From: Haloechinothrix sp033042135
GTDB lineage: Bacteria; Actinomycetota; Actinomycetes; Mycobacteriales; Pseudonocardiaceae
Assembly (NCBI RefSeq): GCF_033042135.1
Contig: NZ_WBXM01000001.1
Location: forward strand, 557,604-621,603
Length of the DNA: 64,000 nt
Direction: 5' to 3'
The translations under genes and the position numbers were made by a program. This document shows, piece by piece, positions 26,001 through 34,618 of the stretch; position 1 is the stretch's first letter; each line of letters starts with the position of its first letter. The notes under the pieces were generated by a model, which was given only the letters and a program-made list of their open reading frames with translations, made no database searches and was not told the DNA's origin.

Positions 26001-26678
26001 GCGCACCTGACGTTCTCCGACGAGGAGTACCCGCGCAAGCAGCTGCTGGGCTACGAGCGCGAGATGCTCGGCCTGTACGTCTCGGGGCACCCGCTCGACG
26101 GCGCCGAGCGGGTGCTGCGCAAGCACGCCCCGAAACCGATCGCGGCGATCCTGCACGACCCGCCGAGCGAGGGGGAGATCACCGTCGCGGGGTTGATCAC
26201 CGCGTTGGACCGCAGGGTGAACAAGAACGGCGAGCCATGGGCGATCTGCACCATCGAGGACCTGGACGCCTCGCTGGAGGTGTTGTTCTTCCCCAAGTCC
26301 TACGCGCTGTTCTCGGCTGACCTGATCGAGGACAACGCCGTGGTGGTCAAGGGACGGGTGAATTGGCGCGACGACAAGATGTCGGTGTTCGGCGGTGGCC
26401 TCGTCCCGCTGGACCTGTCCGACATCGGCCCGGAGCCCGAGGAACAGCCGTTCGTGTTGCTTGCCTCAGCCGAGACACTGGACGCCGGGGTGGTCTCCGA
26501 GCTCAAGCGCACCCTGGAGGTGCACAAGGGCGACACCCCGGTGCACCTGAAGCTGCTGGGGCAGAGCGAAGAGACCACGTTCGCGCTGGACCGCTTCCCC
26601 GTCGAGCCGAGCGCCGCGCTGCTCGGTGAGCTCAAGGCGATCAAGGGAATCAGCGCGGCGAGTGTGACCGGCCAGTAG
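23088..26678 (+). CDS. dnaE: DNA polymerase III alpha subunit
   Basis: The replicative polymerase catalytic subunit, 1196 residues from GTG 23088. That start has GGGGAGG 9 bases upstream and gives the usual family N-terminus; an in-frame ATG at 23055 would add 11 residues. The PHP domain opens the protein (FVHLHVHTEYSMLDGAAK). The polymerase palm carries MPDIDIDFDD with the catalytic aspartates. Thumb and fingers follow, then the helix-hairpin-helix region, an OB-fold at about 990-1080 and a short tau-binding C-terminus. It is followed after 9 bases by a gamma carbonic anhydrase gene. Confidence 0.97.
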   Translation: MSQDSFVHLHVHTEYSMLDGAAKIVPLFTEAARLGMPAVGMTDHGNMYGADEFYQQAVQAGIKPIIGIEAYVAPQSRHYKKPVFWGQSSQRGVDEYGEGGDVSGAGAYTHMTMIAENATGLRNLFKLSSLASIEGHYRKPRMDRELIAEHAEGIIATTGCPSGEVQTRLRLGQFDEAMRAAAEYRDIFGKENFYLELMDHGLPIERKVREDLLRIGRELELTPLATNDSHYVTADQAESHSALLCVQSGKTLNDPNRFKFDGDGYYLKSSDEMRQYWDSEVPGACDATLEIAERVGSYADVYAHRDRMPRFEVPDGHTEASWLHHEVMDGLEWRFPEGIPEGYTERAEMELGVIASKGYPAYFLVVADLVRYAKSQGIMVGPGRGSAAGALVAYALGITNIDPIPQTLLFERFLNPERESMPDIDIDFDDRRRGEMVRYATEKYGADKVAQVITFGTIKTKAAIKDAARVHFGQPGYALADKISKALPPPIMAKDIPLEGIVDPEHERYGEAAEVRSLIETDQDVATIFNTAKGLEGLIRNAGVHACAVIMSSEPLMDCIPLWQRDDGAIITGWDYPSCEAIGLLKMDFLGLRNLTVIEDAIANIRANRGEEVDLDRLGLDNPEAYKLLSRGDTLGVFQLDGGAMRDLLRRMQPTGFDDIVAVLALYRPGPMGVNAHNDYADRKNGRQRSTPIHPELAEPLSDILGDTYGLIVYQEQIMQIAQKVAGYSMGQADVLRRAMGKKKQEVLEKEFERFAEGMRNSELREGGFSSEAIKALWDTILPFAGYAFNKSHAAGYGLIAYWTAYLKANYPAEYMAALLTSVGDNKDKSAVYLSECRRLGIRVLPPDVNESAQRFAAVGDDIRFGLGAVRNVGGNVVESIIATREGRGKFSSFADFLDKSDLVVCNKRVVESLIKAGAFDSLGNTRLSMVQCHEEAVEAVVPLKRQEAMGQFDLFGAGSSEDTSQSSSPLAHLTFSDEEYPRKQLLGYEREMLGLYVSGHPLDGAERVLRKHAPKPIAAILHDPPSEGEITVAGLITALDRRVNKNGEPWAICTIEDLDASLEVLFFPKSYALFSADLIEDNAVVVKGRVNWRDDKMSVFGGGLVPLDLSDIGPEPEEQPFVLLASAETLDAGVVSELKRTLEVHKGDTPVHLKLLGQSEETTFALDRFPVEPSAALLGELKAIKGISAASVTGQ

Positions 26679-26687
26679 CATGCGGCT

Positions 26688-27212
26688 ATGCCGATGTTTG
26701 CTTTTGAGGGCTCCCGCCCGAACGTGCACCCCGATGCGTGGATCGCCCCGACGGCGACCCTGGTCGGGGATGTCACGGTCGAGGCCGGGGCATCGATCTG
26801 GTACGGAGCCGTACTACGCGCCGATTTCGGCCGCATCCTGGTGCGGGAGGGCGCGAACATCCAGGACAACGCGGTCGTGCACCTCAACGAGGGGGTGTGC
26901 GAGATCGGGAAGAACGTCACCGTGGGGCACATGTGTCTGGTGCACGACTGCACGGTGGGTGAGCGGGCACTGATCGGGAACTGCTCGACGGTGCTCGACC
27001 GCGCGGTGATCGGTCCGAGGGCGCTCGTGGCGGCCGGGTCGGTGGTTACCCCGGATATGGAAGTGCCGGAGGAAACGATCGCGATGGAGAGCCCGGCGAA
27101 GAAGCAGGTCCCGCTGAGTGACTCGGCGCGCACCTGGGTCGAGCACAACGCGGAGGTTTACCAGGAGCTGGCGAAGCGGCACCGCGCCGGTATCGAACGG
27201 ATCGACGAGTAG
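26688..27212 (+). CDS. Gamma-class carbonic anhydrase / hexapeptide-repeat protein
   Basis: A 174-residue left-handed beta-helix protein with hexapeptide repeats (WIAPTATLVGDVTVEAGASIW). The three zinc-ligand histidines of gamma carbonic anhydrases are present: one in NAVVHLNE and two in VGHMCLVHDCTVG. A C-terminal helix follows. It would interconvert CO2 and bicarbonate in the cytoplasm if active; many bacterial homologs lack measurable activity. It begins 9 bases after dnaE and ends before a strong bidirectional terminator. Confidence 0.88.
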   Translation: MPMFAFEGSRPNVHPDAWIAPTATLVGDVTVEAGASIWYGAVLRADFGRILVREGANIQDNAVVHLNEGVCEIGKNVTVGHMCLVHDCTVGERALIGNCSTVLDRAVIGPRALVAAGSVVTPDMEVPEETIAMESPAKKQVPLSDSARTWVEHNAEVYQELAKRHRAGIERIDE

Positions 27213-27220
27213 GGACCAGC

Positions 27221-27273
27221 GAGCCGAACGCGACGTCCGTGCCTTCTATGGCGCTCGACGTCGCGTTCGGCTC
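27221..27273. terminator. Bidirectional terminator, 17-base perfect inverted repeat
   Basis: Arms 27221-27237 and 27257-27273 are exact reverse complements (GAGCCGAACGCGACGTC) with a 19-base loop, placed between the convergent carbonic anhydrase and ppa genes. Confidence 0.75.
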
Positions 27274-27288
27274 CCCGACCCCGGCGGC

Positions 27289-27801
27289 TCAGTGGGCGTG
27301 GTCGTCCCCGAGGTTGTTGCGGCGCTGGAGCTCGCGCTCCAGCGAACGCTTGATCTCGGTCTCGGCTTCGTCCCTGCCGCCCCAGCTCGCTCCCTCGACG
27401 CTCTTGGCGGGCTCGAGATCCTTGTACACCTGGAAGAAGTGTTCGATTTCGAGCTTGTGGAACTCGTTGAGGTGGTGGATGTCCCGCAGGTGCTCCAGCC
27501 GCGGGTCGTCCGATGGCACCGCGAGGACCTTGTCGTCAGGCCCCTTCTCGTCGGTCATCCGGAACATCCCGATCGCCCGGCACCGGATCAGGCATCCGGG
27601 GAACGTCGGTTCCTGGACGAGGACGAGAGCGTCGAGCGGGTCGCCGTCCTGGCCGAGGGTGTCGTCGATGAAGCCGTAGTCGGCGGGGTACTGGGTGGCC
27701 GTGAACAGGGTGCGGTCCAGCTTGATCCGGCCCGTCTTGTGATCAACCTCGTACTTGTTGCGTGCCCCTTTGGGGATCTCGATCGTGACGTCGAACTCCA
27801 C
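27289..27801 (-). CDS. ppa: Inorganic pyrophosphatase
   Basis: A 170-residue family I soluble pyrophosphatase, hydrolysing PPi to drive biosynthesis. It contains FDVTIEIPKGARNKYEVDH, ADYGFIDDT and the metal-binding signature DGDPLDALVLV. The GTG at 27801 is preferred: GAGGA lies 5 bases upstream and the protein then begins at the usual family position (EFDVTIEIPKG). ATGs at 27822 and 27837 would add a non-conserved extension. It is divergent from dacB, as in mycobacteria. Confidence 0.95.
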   Translation of the reverse strand: MEFDVTIEIPKGARNKYEVDHKTGRIKLDRTLFTATQYPADYGFIDDTLGQDGDPLDALVLVQEPTFPGCLIRCRAIGMFRMTDEKGPDDKVLAVPSDDPRLEHLRDIHHLNEFHKLEIEHFFQVYKDLEPAKSVEGASWGGRDEAETEIKRSLERELQRRNNLGDDHAH

Positions 27802-28119
27802 GGCGTCCTCGCTGCTCTCCATGTATGGCCCGAGCATGACCTCGCGTACCTGCTATGGCTGCGAGCCCGCTGCGCCGGCCGTGCCTGCAAACTGGTCTGG
27901 GTACGGTCGCGACTGTGACGTCCCGGCGACGTACTGGTTTCCCAGTGTGGACTATGCCGTGGCTCACGGGGAGACGAGGCCGTGGCCATCCGGTGTGAGG
28001 TGTACCGCGCCCGCGCGCCGGTAGGCGCACGGCATCCCTGGGGTTGGCGCCGACGGCGCCACGGTCCGCCTATGCTCGATGGGTGGGTACGACGCGGCGC
28101 TGGCGAGGGAGTGACGTAG

Positions 28120-29661
28120 GTGGCGGGCACCGAGGATGACAGGGGACATTCCTGGCCCGCCGAGGATCCGGACGCCAGGCTGCACGGCCAGCCGGTGCCG
28201 CCCGCTCCGGGCCAGGCGAGCCCACAACGCATCGATCCCGATCCAGGAACCCACCAGGAGTCTCCGGTTTCCCGGCGGCGGAGGATGTGGCCCTGGCTGG
28301 TCACCGTCGCCGTGCTGCTGGTCGCGGGCCTGGCGGCCACCATGTTGGCGCCGCCGACGGCCAACCGGCTCGGCCTGCCGTGGGCGCCGAACGCCCCGCA
28401 AGGACCGGAACCCGGACCGTCCGCGGTCGAACGCACCATCCACGGCGTGGACACCGATGGAACACGGCCGACGCCCGAAGGCGTGACGGCTGCGATCTCC
28501 GAAGCCGCCGACGGTGATTCGCTCGCCGAGTTCACCGGCATCGTGATGGATCCGGTGACCGGTGTTGTGCTGTGGGACAGGGAGGCGTCGGAGCCCACGG
28601 TCCCCGCATCGACGACCAAGCTGCTCACCGCCGCGGCCGCGCTGCTGTCGCTGGATGCCACGGCGCGGATACCCACGACGGTCGTGGCAGGCGAGGATCC
28701 GGGCAGCGTGGTCGTGGTCGGCGGGGGCGATCCGACGCTGGCGAGCACGGCCGAAGGCGCGCCTTACTACTCGGGCGCGGCCACCCTGGAGGAGCTTGCA
28801 GAGCAGGTGCTGGACACCACGGGCGGCGCGGTGGATACGGTGAGCATCGACCTGTCCACGTACGCGGGCGAGACCATCGCGAGCGGTTGGACACCGGACG
28901 ACACACCGTCCACCTACAGCGCGCCCGTGGTGCCCGCGATGCTGGACGGTGGGCGCCTCGACCCGGCCGACCAGCATGCGGAGCGCTCGGCCAACCCGGC
29001 GAGAGATCTGGTGTCCGAGTTGGCAGAGCTGCTCGACGCGCGCGTCGGAGATCCGAGCGTGGTCACCGCCGCCGACGGCGCCGAGGTCCTCGCCGAGGTG
29101 GTTTCACCTCCGCTGTCTGACCTGCTGCGCAGTGTCCTGGTGGATTCCGACAACGTGGTCGCCGAGGCCCTGGCCCGCCAGGTCGCGCTAGCGGAGGGGG
29201 AGGAGGCGTCGTTCGAGGGTGCGGCCACCGCCACGCTGGATGTGCTGGAACGCAACGGCTTCGATACCGTCGACATCACGTTGCGCGACGGCAGCGGGTT
29301 GTCGAGGGACAACCGCATCCCCGCTCGGCTGCTGGCCGATGTACTCGCCGCGGCGTCCGCCCCGGTCTCGGCGGACAGCCGGGCTTCGAATCTGCGGCCA
29401 TTGCTGGACAGCCTCGCGGTCGCCGGTGGAAGCGGCACACTGACCGAGCGTTACTCCGAGGCGCCGACCGACCGCGGCGGCGGTTGGGTGCGGGCCAAGA
29501 CCGGCACGCTGTCCGAGGTGAACACGCTGGCTGGCACCGTGCTTGATGGCGAGGGACGGGTGCTCGTCTTCGCGGTGATGTCGACGGGCGCGAGCATCCA
29601 CGACGGCAGGCAGGCGCTGGACGAGATCGCGACGGCACTGCGGGAATGTGGCTGTGACTGA
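28120..29661 (+). CDS. dacB: D-alanyl-D-alanine carboxypeptidase/endopeptidase (PBP4 family)
   Basis: A 513-residue penicillin-binding protein of the S13 family that trims peptidoglycan stem peptides. After a basic stretch, one membrane helix lies at about 57-78, so the protein is anchored with the enzyme outside. Active-site motifs are complete: S164-T-T-K167 (SxxK), SDN within VDSDNVVAE, and KTGT. The start is GTG 28120. It is divergent from ppa and followed by the DUF2342 and tilS genes in the same order as in M. tuberculosis. Confidence 0.93.
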   Translation: MAGTEDDRGHSWPAEDPDARLHGQPVPPAPGQASPQRIDPDPGTHQESPVSRRRRMWPWLVTVAVLLVAGLAATMLAPPTANRLGLPWAPNAPQGPEPGPSAVERTIHGVDTDGTRPTPEGVTAAISEAADGDSLAEFTGIVMDPVTGVVLWDREASEPTVPASTTKLLTAAAALLSLDATARIPTTVVAGEDPGSVVVVGGGDPTLASTAEGAPYYSGAATLEELAEQVLDTTGGAVDTVSIDLSTYAGETIASGWTPDDTPSTYSAPVVPAMLDGGRLDPADQHAERSANPARDLVSELAELLDARVGDPSVVTAADGAEVLAEVVSPPLSDLLRSVLVDSDNVVAEALARQVALAEGEEASFEGAATATLDVLERNGFDTVDITLRDGSGLSRDNRIPARLLADVLAAASAPVSADSRASNLRPLLDSLAVAGGSGTLTERYSEAPTDRGGGWVRAKTGTLSEVNTLAGTVLDGEGRVLVFAVMSTGASIHDGRQALDEIATALRECGCD

Positions 29662-29700
29662 CACCGGACCGGGCGCGGCCACCGGTCGAGCGCAACGGCG

Positions 29701-30822
29701 GTGACGGCAGGTAGCGTCGGATACGTGAGCCCCAGCAGCCAGTCAAGCAGCGAGTCAGGCAGCCCCTCCGATCGCGTCCCCGTCGACTGGTCGATCGCCG
29801 CGACGACGGGGACCTTGCTGGTGGGTAACGGCCCGAACGTGTCACGCGCGGAGGCCGACAGGGCCGTGGCGCAGCTGGCCGAACTGTCGATCGTCGCGGA
29901 AGGGCACGTGCGGGAGCTCACCGGCCTCGGCGCGCACCTACCGCTGGTGGCAGGCACCGTGGTGGACCGGAGGGCCTGGGTCCGTGCCGCTGCGGCGGGG
30001 CTCGGGGCGCTCACCGGCACGGCGCAGGGCGAGGTCGGGAAGCGATCCGACCAGCACGGTCCGCTCCGCTCATTGCTCGCCGGGGGCGCCGGGGTGCAGA
30101 CCGGACTCGCGCTGGCTTTCCTCGGCTCGAAGGTGCTCGGGCAGTTCGACCCGTTCGGCACCCCGGGCGACGGCGGCACCGATGCGGGACGGCTGCTGCT
30201 TGTGGCGCCGAACGTCATCCAGGCGGAACGCGCCATGGGCGTCGCAAGCGACGACTTCCGCATGTGGGTGTGTCTGCACGAATCAACCCACCGGCTGCAG
30301 TTCACCGCGATCGAGTGGTTGCGGGAGTACTTCGCGACCGAGGTCGGCCGGTTCATCGCCGCCATGGACGACACCACGGCGCGCTCGCTCGGCAGGTTGC
30401 CGGAGGCCATCCGGCAGGCACGCAGCGGTACGGCGAGCCCGCTCGGCCTCGCGGAAGCGTTGCAGTCGCCGGAGCAGCGGCAGGCGTTCGACCGCCTGAT
30501 CGCGCTGGCGACGCTGCTCGAAGGGCACGCGGACTACGTCATGGACGCGGTGGGGCCGGAGGTGGTGCCCAGCGTGGCCACCATCCGGCGCAAGTTCACC
30601 GAGCGTCGCAAGGGCGGCGGCCTGCTCGACAGGCTGTTGCGCAGCCTCCTCGGTATCGACGCCAAGATCAAGCAGTACGAGCAAGGGGCCGCGTTCACCC
30701 GGCATGTCGTCGACCGGGTGGGGATGTCCGGGTTCAACGCGGTGTGGCAGTCGCCGGAGACGTTGCCGGCACGCGGCGAGTTCTCCGAACCCGATGCGTG
30801 GCTTCGCAGGGTCCACGGGTGA
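29701..30822 (+). CDS. Zinc-dependent metalloprotease, DUF2342 family
   Basis: A 373-residue protein with the zincin-type motif HESTH (within VCLHESTHRLQF), where the two histidines would bind zinc and the glutamate act as catalyst. The rest is helical, with no signal peptide. The substrate is unknown. The family is widespread in actinobacteria next to dacB and tilS, as here. GTG 29701 is used; GTG 29725 is an alternative. It ends one base before the tilS start region. Confidence 0.85.
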   Translation: MTAGSVGYVSPSSQSSSESGSPSDRVPVDWSIAATTGTLLVGNGPNVSRAEADRAVAQLAELSIVAEGHVRELTGLGAHLPLVAGTVVDRRAWVRAAAAGLGALTGTAQGEVGKRSDQHGPLRSLLAGGAGVQTGLALAFLGSKVLGQFDPFGTPGDGGTDAGRLLLVAPNVIQAERAMGVASDDFRMWVCLHESTHRLQFTAIEWLREYFATEVGRFIAAMDDTTARSLGRLPEAIRQARSGTASPLGLAEALQSPEQRQAFDRLIALATLLEGHADYVMDAVGPEVVPSVATIRRKFTERRKGGGLLDRLLRSLLGIDAKIKQYEQGAAFTRHVVDRVGMSGFNAVWQSPETLPARGEFSEPDAWLRRVHG

Positions 30823-30823
30823 G

Positions 30824-31882
30824 ATGACCAGCCGCGTCGTGTCGCACGCTTGCCTGCGGGTCCGTTCGGCGGTCCGCGCCATGCTCACCGGTGACGACTG
30901 CGCGCCGCACCTGCGCGGCGGTGTCGTCGGTGTCGCGGTGTCCGGGGGCGCTGACTCGCTCGCGCTGGCCGAGGCCACCGCGTACTGCGGCGCGCGGCTC
31001 GGGCTCGCCACCCGCGGCCTGGTTGTCGACCACGGCCTGCAAGAGGGCTCGGCCGGGATCGCGGAGTGGGCGGCGGGAACCGCGCGGTCGCTCGGGCTTG
31101 ACACGGTTCGGGTGCTCAGCGTCGACGTCGGCGATGGTGGTGGTCCGGAGGCGGCGGCCAGGCGGGCGCGATACGCCGCGCTGCGGGGTGCCATGCCGGA
31201 AGGCGACGGGCTGGTGCTGCTGGGGCATACCCGGGACGACCAGGCCGAGACGGTGCTGCTCGGGCTCGGGCGGGGCTCCGGTCCCCGGTCGGTGGCAGGC
31301 ATGCTGCCGGTCGATCCGCCGTGGGCGCGACCGCTGCTCGACCTGCCGCGCTCGGTAACCGAGCGCGCCTGCGAGGAGCTGCGGCTGCGGCCATGGCGTG
31401 ACCCGCACAACGAGGATCCGCGCTTCACCCGGGCGCGGCTGCGGGGCGAGGTGCTGCCGCTGCTCGAGGAGGTGTTGCAGGGCGGCGTGGCAGGCGCCCT
31501 CGCGCGGACCGCTGGTCAGCTGCGCGAGGACCTCACCGCGCTGGACGAGCTGGCTGGGCAGCTGTACGCGCGCGCGTCGAGCACGACAGCCACCGCGGGG
31601 TCGGACGGTGCCGGTGAGCTGGAGACCACAGTACTCGCCGCGGCGCACCGGGCGGTGCGCCGCAGGGCGATCCGCCGATGGCTGCTCGACGCCGGGGCGC
31701 GGGACCTCACCGACGGCCACCTGCGGTCTGTCGACGATCTGGTCGGTGCGTGGCGCGGACAGGGGGGCGTATGGCTACCGGGGAACTTGGTGGCGAGTAG
31801 GGCGCATGGGAAGCTTCATGTGCATCGCATGCCGCGGCACCGGGACGGTGGCGACGGTCCGGGATGCGACGAGGCCAGGTAG
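30824..31882 (+). CDS. tilS: tRNA(Ile)-lysidine synthase
   Basis: A 352-residue N-type ATP pyrophosphatase that converts cytidine 34 of tRNA-Ile(CAU) to lysidine, so that it reads AUA. The PP-loop SGGADS is at residues 40-45; TRDDQAETVLLGLGRGSG and the C-terminal tRNA-binding part follow. ATG 30824 begins directly after the preceding stop. Long upstream in-frame sequence belongs to the previous gene in another frame and was not used. Confidence 0.94.
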   Translation: MTSRVVSHACLRVRSAVRAMLTGDDCAPHLRGGVVGVAVSGGADSLALAEATAYCGARLGLATRGLVVDHGLQEGSAGIAEWAAGTARSLGLDTVRVLSVDVGDGGGPEAAARRARYAALRGAMPEGDGLVLLGHTRDDQAETVLLGLGRGSGPRSVAGMLPVDPPWARPLLDLPRSVTERACEELRLRPWRDPHNEDPRFTRARLRGEVLPLLEEVLQGGVAGALARTAGQLREDLTALDELAGQLYARASSTTATAGSDGAGELETTVLAAAHRAVRRRAIRRWLLDAGARDLTDGHLRSVDDLVGAWRGQGGVWLPGNLVASRAHGKLHVHRMPRHRDGGDGPGCDEAR

Positions 31883-31906
31883 GAAACAGGTACCCGAGCA
31901 GAGGGG

Positions 31907-32467
31907 ATGCAGACCGTGTACTCCGGCGACATCGCGTCCGTGCTCATCACCGAGCAGGAGATTCACGACAAGACGGCTGAACTCGCCAAACTGGTCGCCG
32001 CGGACTATCCAGCGGGAAGCGAGGACGACCTCCTCCTCGTCGGTGTGCTCAAGGGCGCGGTGATGTTCATGAGCGACTTCGCGCGCGCCCTGCCCATCCC
32101 CGCCCAGCTGGAGTTCATGGCGATCTCCTCGTACGGCTCGGCGACCTCCTCGTCCGGGGTCGTGCGGATCCTGAAGGACCTCGATCGCGACATCTCGGGC
32201 AGGGACGTGCTCATCGTCGAGGACATCGTGGATTCCGGACTGACGCTGTCCTGGCTCATGCGCAACCTGGCCACGCGCAACCCGGCATCGCTTGCGGTGT
32301 GCTCGTTGCTGCGCAAGCCCGACGCGGTGAAGGTGGATGTCCCGGTGAAGTATGTTGGTTTCGACCTCCCGAGCGAGTTCGTCGTCGGTTACGGTCTCGA
32401 CTACGCCGAGCGGTACCGCGATCTGCCGTACATCGCCACCTTGTCTCCCCACGTCTACCAGGACTAA
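31907..32467 (+). CDS. hpt: Hypoxanthine phosphoribosyltransferase
   Basis: A 186-residue purine salvage enzyme forming IMP or GMP from hypoxanthine or guanine and PRPP. The PRPP-binding motif is VLIVEDIVDSGLTL; LVGVLKGAVMFMSDFAR and VGYGLDYAERYRDLPYIA complete the family pattern. It follows tilS by 24 bases, the conserved tilS-hpt pair seen across Gram-positive bacteria. Confidence 0.96.
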   Translation: MQTVYSGDIASVLITEQEIHDKTAELAKLVAADYPAGSEDDLLLVGVLKGAVMFMSDFARALPIPAQLEFMAISSYGSATSSSGVVRILKDLDRDISGRDVLIVEDIVDSGLTLSWLMRNLATRNPASLAVCSLLRKPDAVKVDVPVKYVGFDLPSEFVVGYGLDYAERYRDLPYIATLSPHVYQD

Positions 32468-32521
32468 GCCGCCCGTGTCCCGGCGTCACGTCAGGAGGGT
32501 TGGCAGGGCGCACTCGGCAGA

Positions 32522-32546
32522 GGGAGAAACGGAACCTTTTTCTCCC
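32522..32546 (+). terminator. Probable terminator after hpt
   Basis: GGGAGAAA (32522-32529) pairs with TTTCTCCC (32539-32546) across a 9-base loop. It lies 55 bases after the hpt stop and ahead of the type VII gene cluster. Confidence 0.45.
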
Positions 32547-32634
32547 GGAACGCGTCGTAGCGGCGGCAGGTCTGCGTTAGTCTTAGGGACGAGCCACGGC
32601 CGTGGGCGGCCGATGACTACAGGGGAGAGTGACC

Positions 32635-33000
32635 ATGTCCTACAGCGGTATGGATACCGCGGCGTTCATGGAGGCCGCAGCCAGCGGCGAGATCGGGATC
32701 GACCCCGACGCCGCGCAGGCGGTGCTGTCGAAGATCCGCGCGGGCAAGGATGCGGTGGAATCGCTGATCTCCAGGACCGCCGAGGTGGGGGTCCTCCCGC
32801 AGCTGGGGGCCAATCCCGTCGGTGAGGCGATGTCGGCCAAGTACGCCGATCGGGCCAGCGGTTACGGCGATTCCTACCTGCAAGCGCTGCGGAACCTGCA
32901 CGCGCAGTACGAACAGGTGGAGCAGGCGATCAACGCCGCGATCCGCAACTACGACGAGATGGAGTCGGCGACGGCGGCCTCGCTCAACAGGCAGCTGTAG
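32635..33000 (+). CDS. PE/WXG100-like type VII secretion substrate
   Basis: A 121-residue helical protein without signal peptide. It resembles PE/EsxA-like partners: two helices joined around GANPVGEAMS, and a C-terminal NYDEMESA that fits the YxxxD/E type VII export signal. ATG 32635 is chosen for the GGGGAG 8 bases upstream. It is followed by a PPE-like gene, and the two products probably form a heterodimer recognised by the EspG chaperones downstream. In M. tuberculosis PE32/PPE65 and esxW/esxV sit at the same place between hpt and ftsH. Confidence 0.78.
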   Translation: MSYSGMDTAAFMEAAASGEIGIDPDAAQAVLSKIRAGKDAVESLISRTAEVGVLPQLGANPVGEAMSAKYADRASGYGDSYLQALRNLHAQYEQVEQAINAAIRNYDEMESATAASLNRQL

Positions 33001-33073
33001 CGAGCGTGCTGGCGAGCTCCAATCCAGGCGTCGCGTGAGCCGCGACCTACGGGCACAACGGACAGGGGGAATC

Positions 33074-34609
33074 ATGGATTCCGATCGCACAGGCTATTCG
33101 AGTGGCGAGCAGGCCAACGGTCAGGCCGATTCGCAGCAGGCGCCCGAGGGCTCCGGAGAGCCGGCAGGTGGCGGCGGTCAGGGCTACCAGCCGGGACCGG
33201 TGCCGGTGGCGTCGAACGGCAGTCACGAGGCGCTGGTCGAACGGCTGCGCGGTGGCGGGGGATTCCACTACGGCTCCGATCGCGCGATCACCAACCCGCC
33301 GAACTGGTACGGCTTCGACACCCACCAGCTGTACAACGGGGCGACGCTGAAGAACGACCCGGGCACCGTCGACGCCACGGGACAGGCGTGGATGGAGCAC
33401 GGGGCCTCGCTGACCGACCTGTCGAACCAGCTCTTCGACGCCGTCCGCGAGCTCGGGCACGCTTGGGTCGGGCAGGCTTCCGGGGCGGCGCAGGGCGCGA
33501 TCGCCGGTATCGCGCGGTCCAGCGAGTCGGCGGGTGAGGCCGCCCGCGCCATGGGGCAGCGCATGACCGAGCAGGCCGCGGCTGCTTCTGAGGTCAAGAA
33601 GATGCCACCCCCCGCGGAGTTCAACGCCGACCAGGCGCTGGACGCGCTGCTGGCAGGGGGGCCGGAAGCGATGACACAGGATCTCAAGGAGCAGGCCGAC
33701 ACGGCCCGCAACGTGAAGGCCCAGCAGGTCGCCTACTGCAACGCCTACACGGCCGCCATGGAGGACGTCGACTGCAGCACGCCGAGTTTCGGGCCGGAGT
33801 CGCTGTCGTTGCGGCCCGCGACCGGGTCCGGGGACGCCGATGGTGCCGGTATCGGGGGCTACGGTAGCGGCATCGGTGTCGGATCGGCACCGACCGCGGA
33901 GACGTTCGGCGGCGCCGGTAGTGGGCAGCAGGTCCCTGCCGCCGGGGCGGCAGCGGGCGGCGCGGCGGCGGGCCAGCAGCCGGGTGGCGCCGGGATCGGC
34001 GGTGGTGATTCCGCTGGCGCGGTCGGTGCTCCGGCCGGACCGGTCACCACCACCGGCCAGGCTCCGGTCTCCGAAGGCGGCGGTGCCGGTATGGGGGTCG
34101 CGGCAGGAGCGGGTGCCGCGGCGCTGGCTACCGGACTCGGTGTCGGGGGCGCGAAGGCCCTCGGTAAGGGTAAGCAGACGGCCAGCAAGCGGCCAGGCGA
34201 GCGACACGGCGGGCACGACGCGCAGCAGCAGGGCAGCCAGCCGCAGGATGCCCAGCTGCATGCCCAGCAACAGGGTGACCAGGTGGGCGGTCACGCCACG
34301 GGCCCGGCGGCACCCGAGGGCTCGGGTGCCGCGGCCAACCCCGCCGCCAGTCAGCCCGCTGCGGGGCAGACCGGGCAGCCGCACGGCGCGCACCCGCACG
34401 CGGCTGCCGGGGGCATGGCCCCGGCAGCAGGGCCGGTGGCGCCCGCGGGCGCGGTCGGCGGTGCCGCGGGAGGCGCAGGCGGTTCCGGGGCGCAGGACGA
34501 GGAGTACAGCCACCAGTCGTACCTGATCGAGCCGGATCCGGATGAGCTGTTCGGGCCGGGCGAAGCCATGGCCCCACCGGTGATCGGTCTTGTCGACGAG
34601 GACGAGTGA
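33074..34609 (+). CDS. PPE-like type VII secretion substrate with low-complexity tail
   Basis: A 511-residue protein. Residues about 60-235 form a PPE-like helical domain (ITNPPNWYGFDTHQLY, then LGHAWVGQASGAAQ with a W-x-G turn). The remainder is a G/A/Q/P-rich low-complexity region, closing with an acidic segment YLIEPDPDELFGPGEAM. ATG 33074 follows GGGGGAATC. It has no signal peptide, so export through an ESX system with the preceding PE-like protein is inferred. No ESX core gene (eccC, eccD, mycP) is in the window. Confidence 0.78.
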   Translation: MDSDRTGYSSGEQANGQADSQQAPEGSGEPAGGGGQGYQPGPVPVASNGSHEALVERLRGGGGFHYGSDRAITNPPNWYGFDTHQLYNGATLKNDPGTVDATGQAWMEHGASLTDLSNQLFDAVRELGHAWVGQASGAAQGAIAGIARSSESAGEAARAMGQRMTEQAAAASEVKKMPPPAEFNADQALDALLAGGPEAMTQDLKEQADTARNVKAQQVAYCNAYTAAMEDVDCSTPSFGPESLSLRPATGSGDADGAGIGGYGSGIGVGSAPTAETFGGAGSGQQVPAAGAAAGGAAAGQQPGGAGIGGGDSAGAVGAPAGPVTTTGQAPVSEGGGAGMGVAAGAGAAALATGLGVGGAKALGKGKQTASKRPGERHGGHDAQQQGSQPQDAQLHAQQQGDQVGGHATGPAAPEGSGAAANPAASQPAAGQTGQPHGAHPHAAAGGMAPAAGPVAPAGAVGGAAGGAGGSGAQDEEYSHQSYLIEPDPDELFGPGEAMAPPVIGLVDEDE

Positions 34610-34618
34610 GGGCGGGTC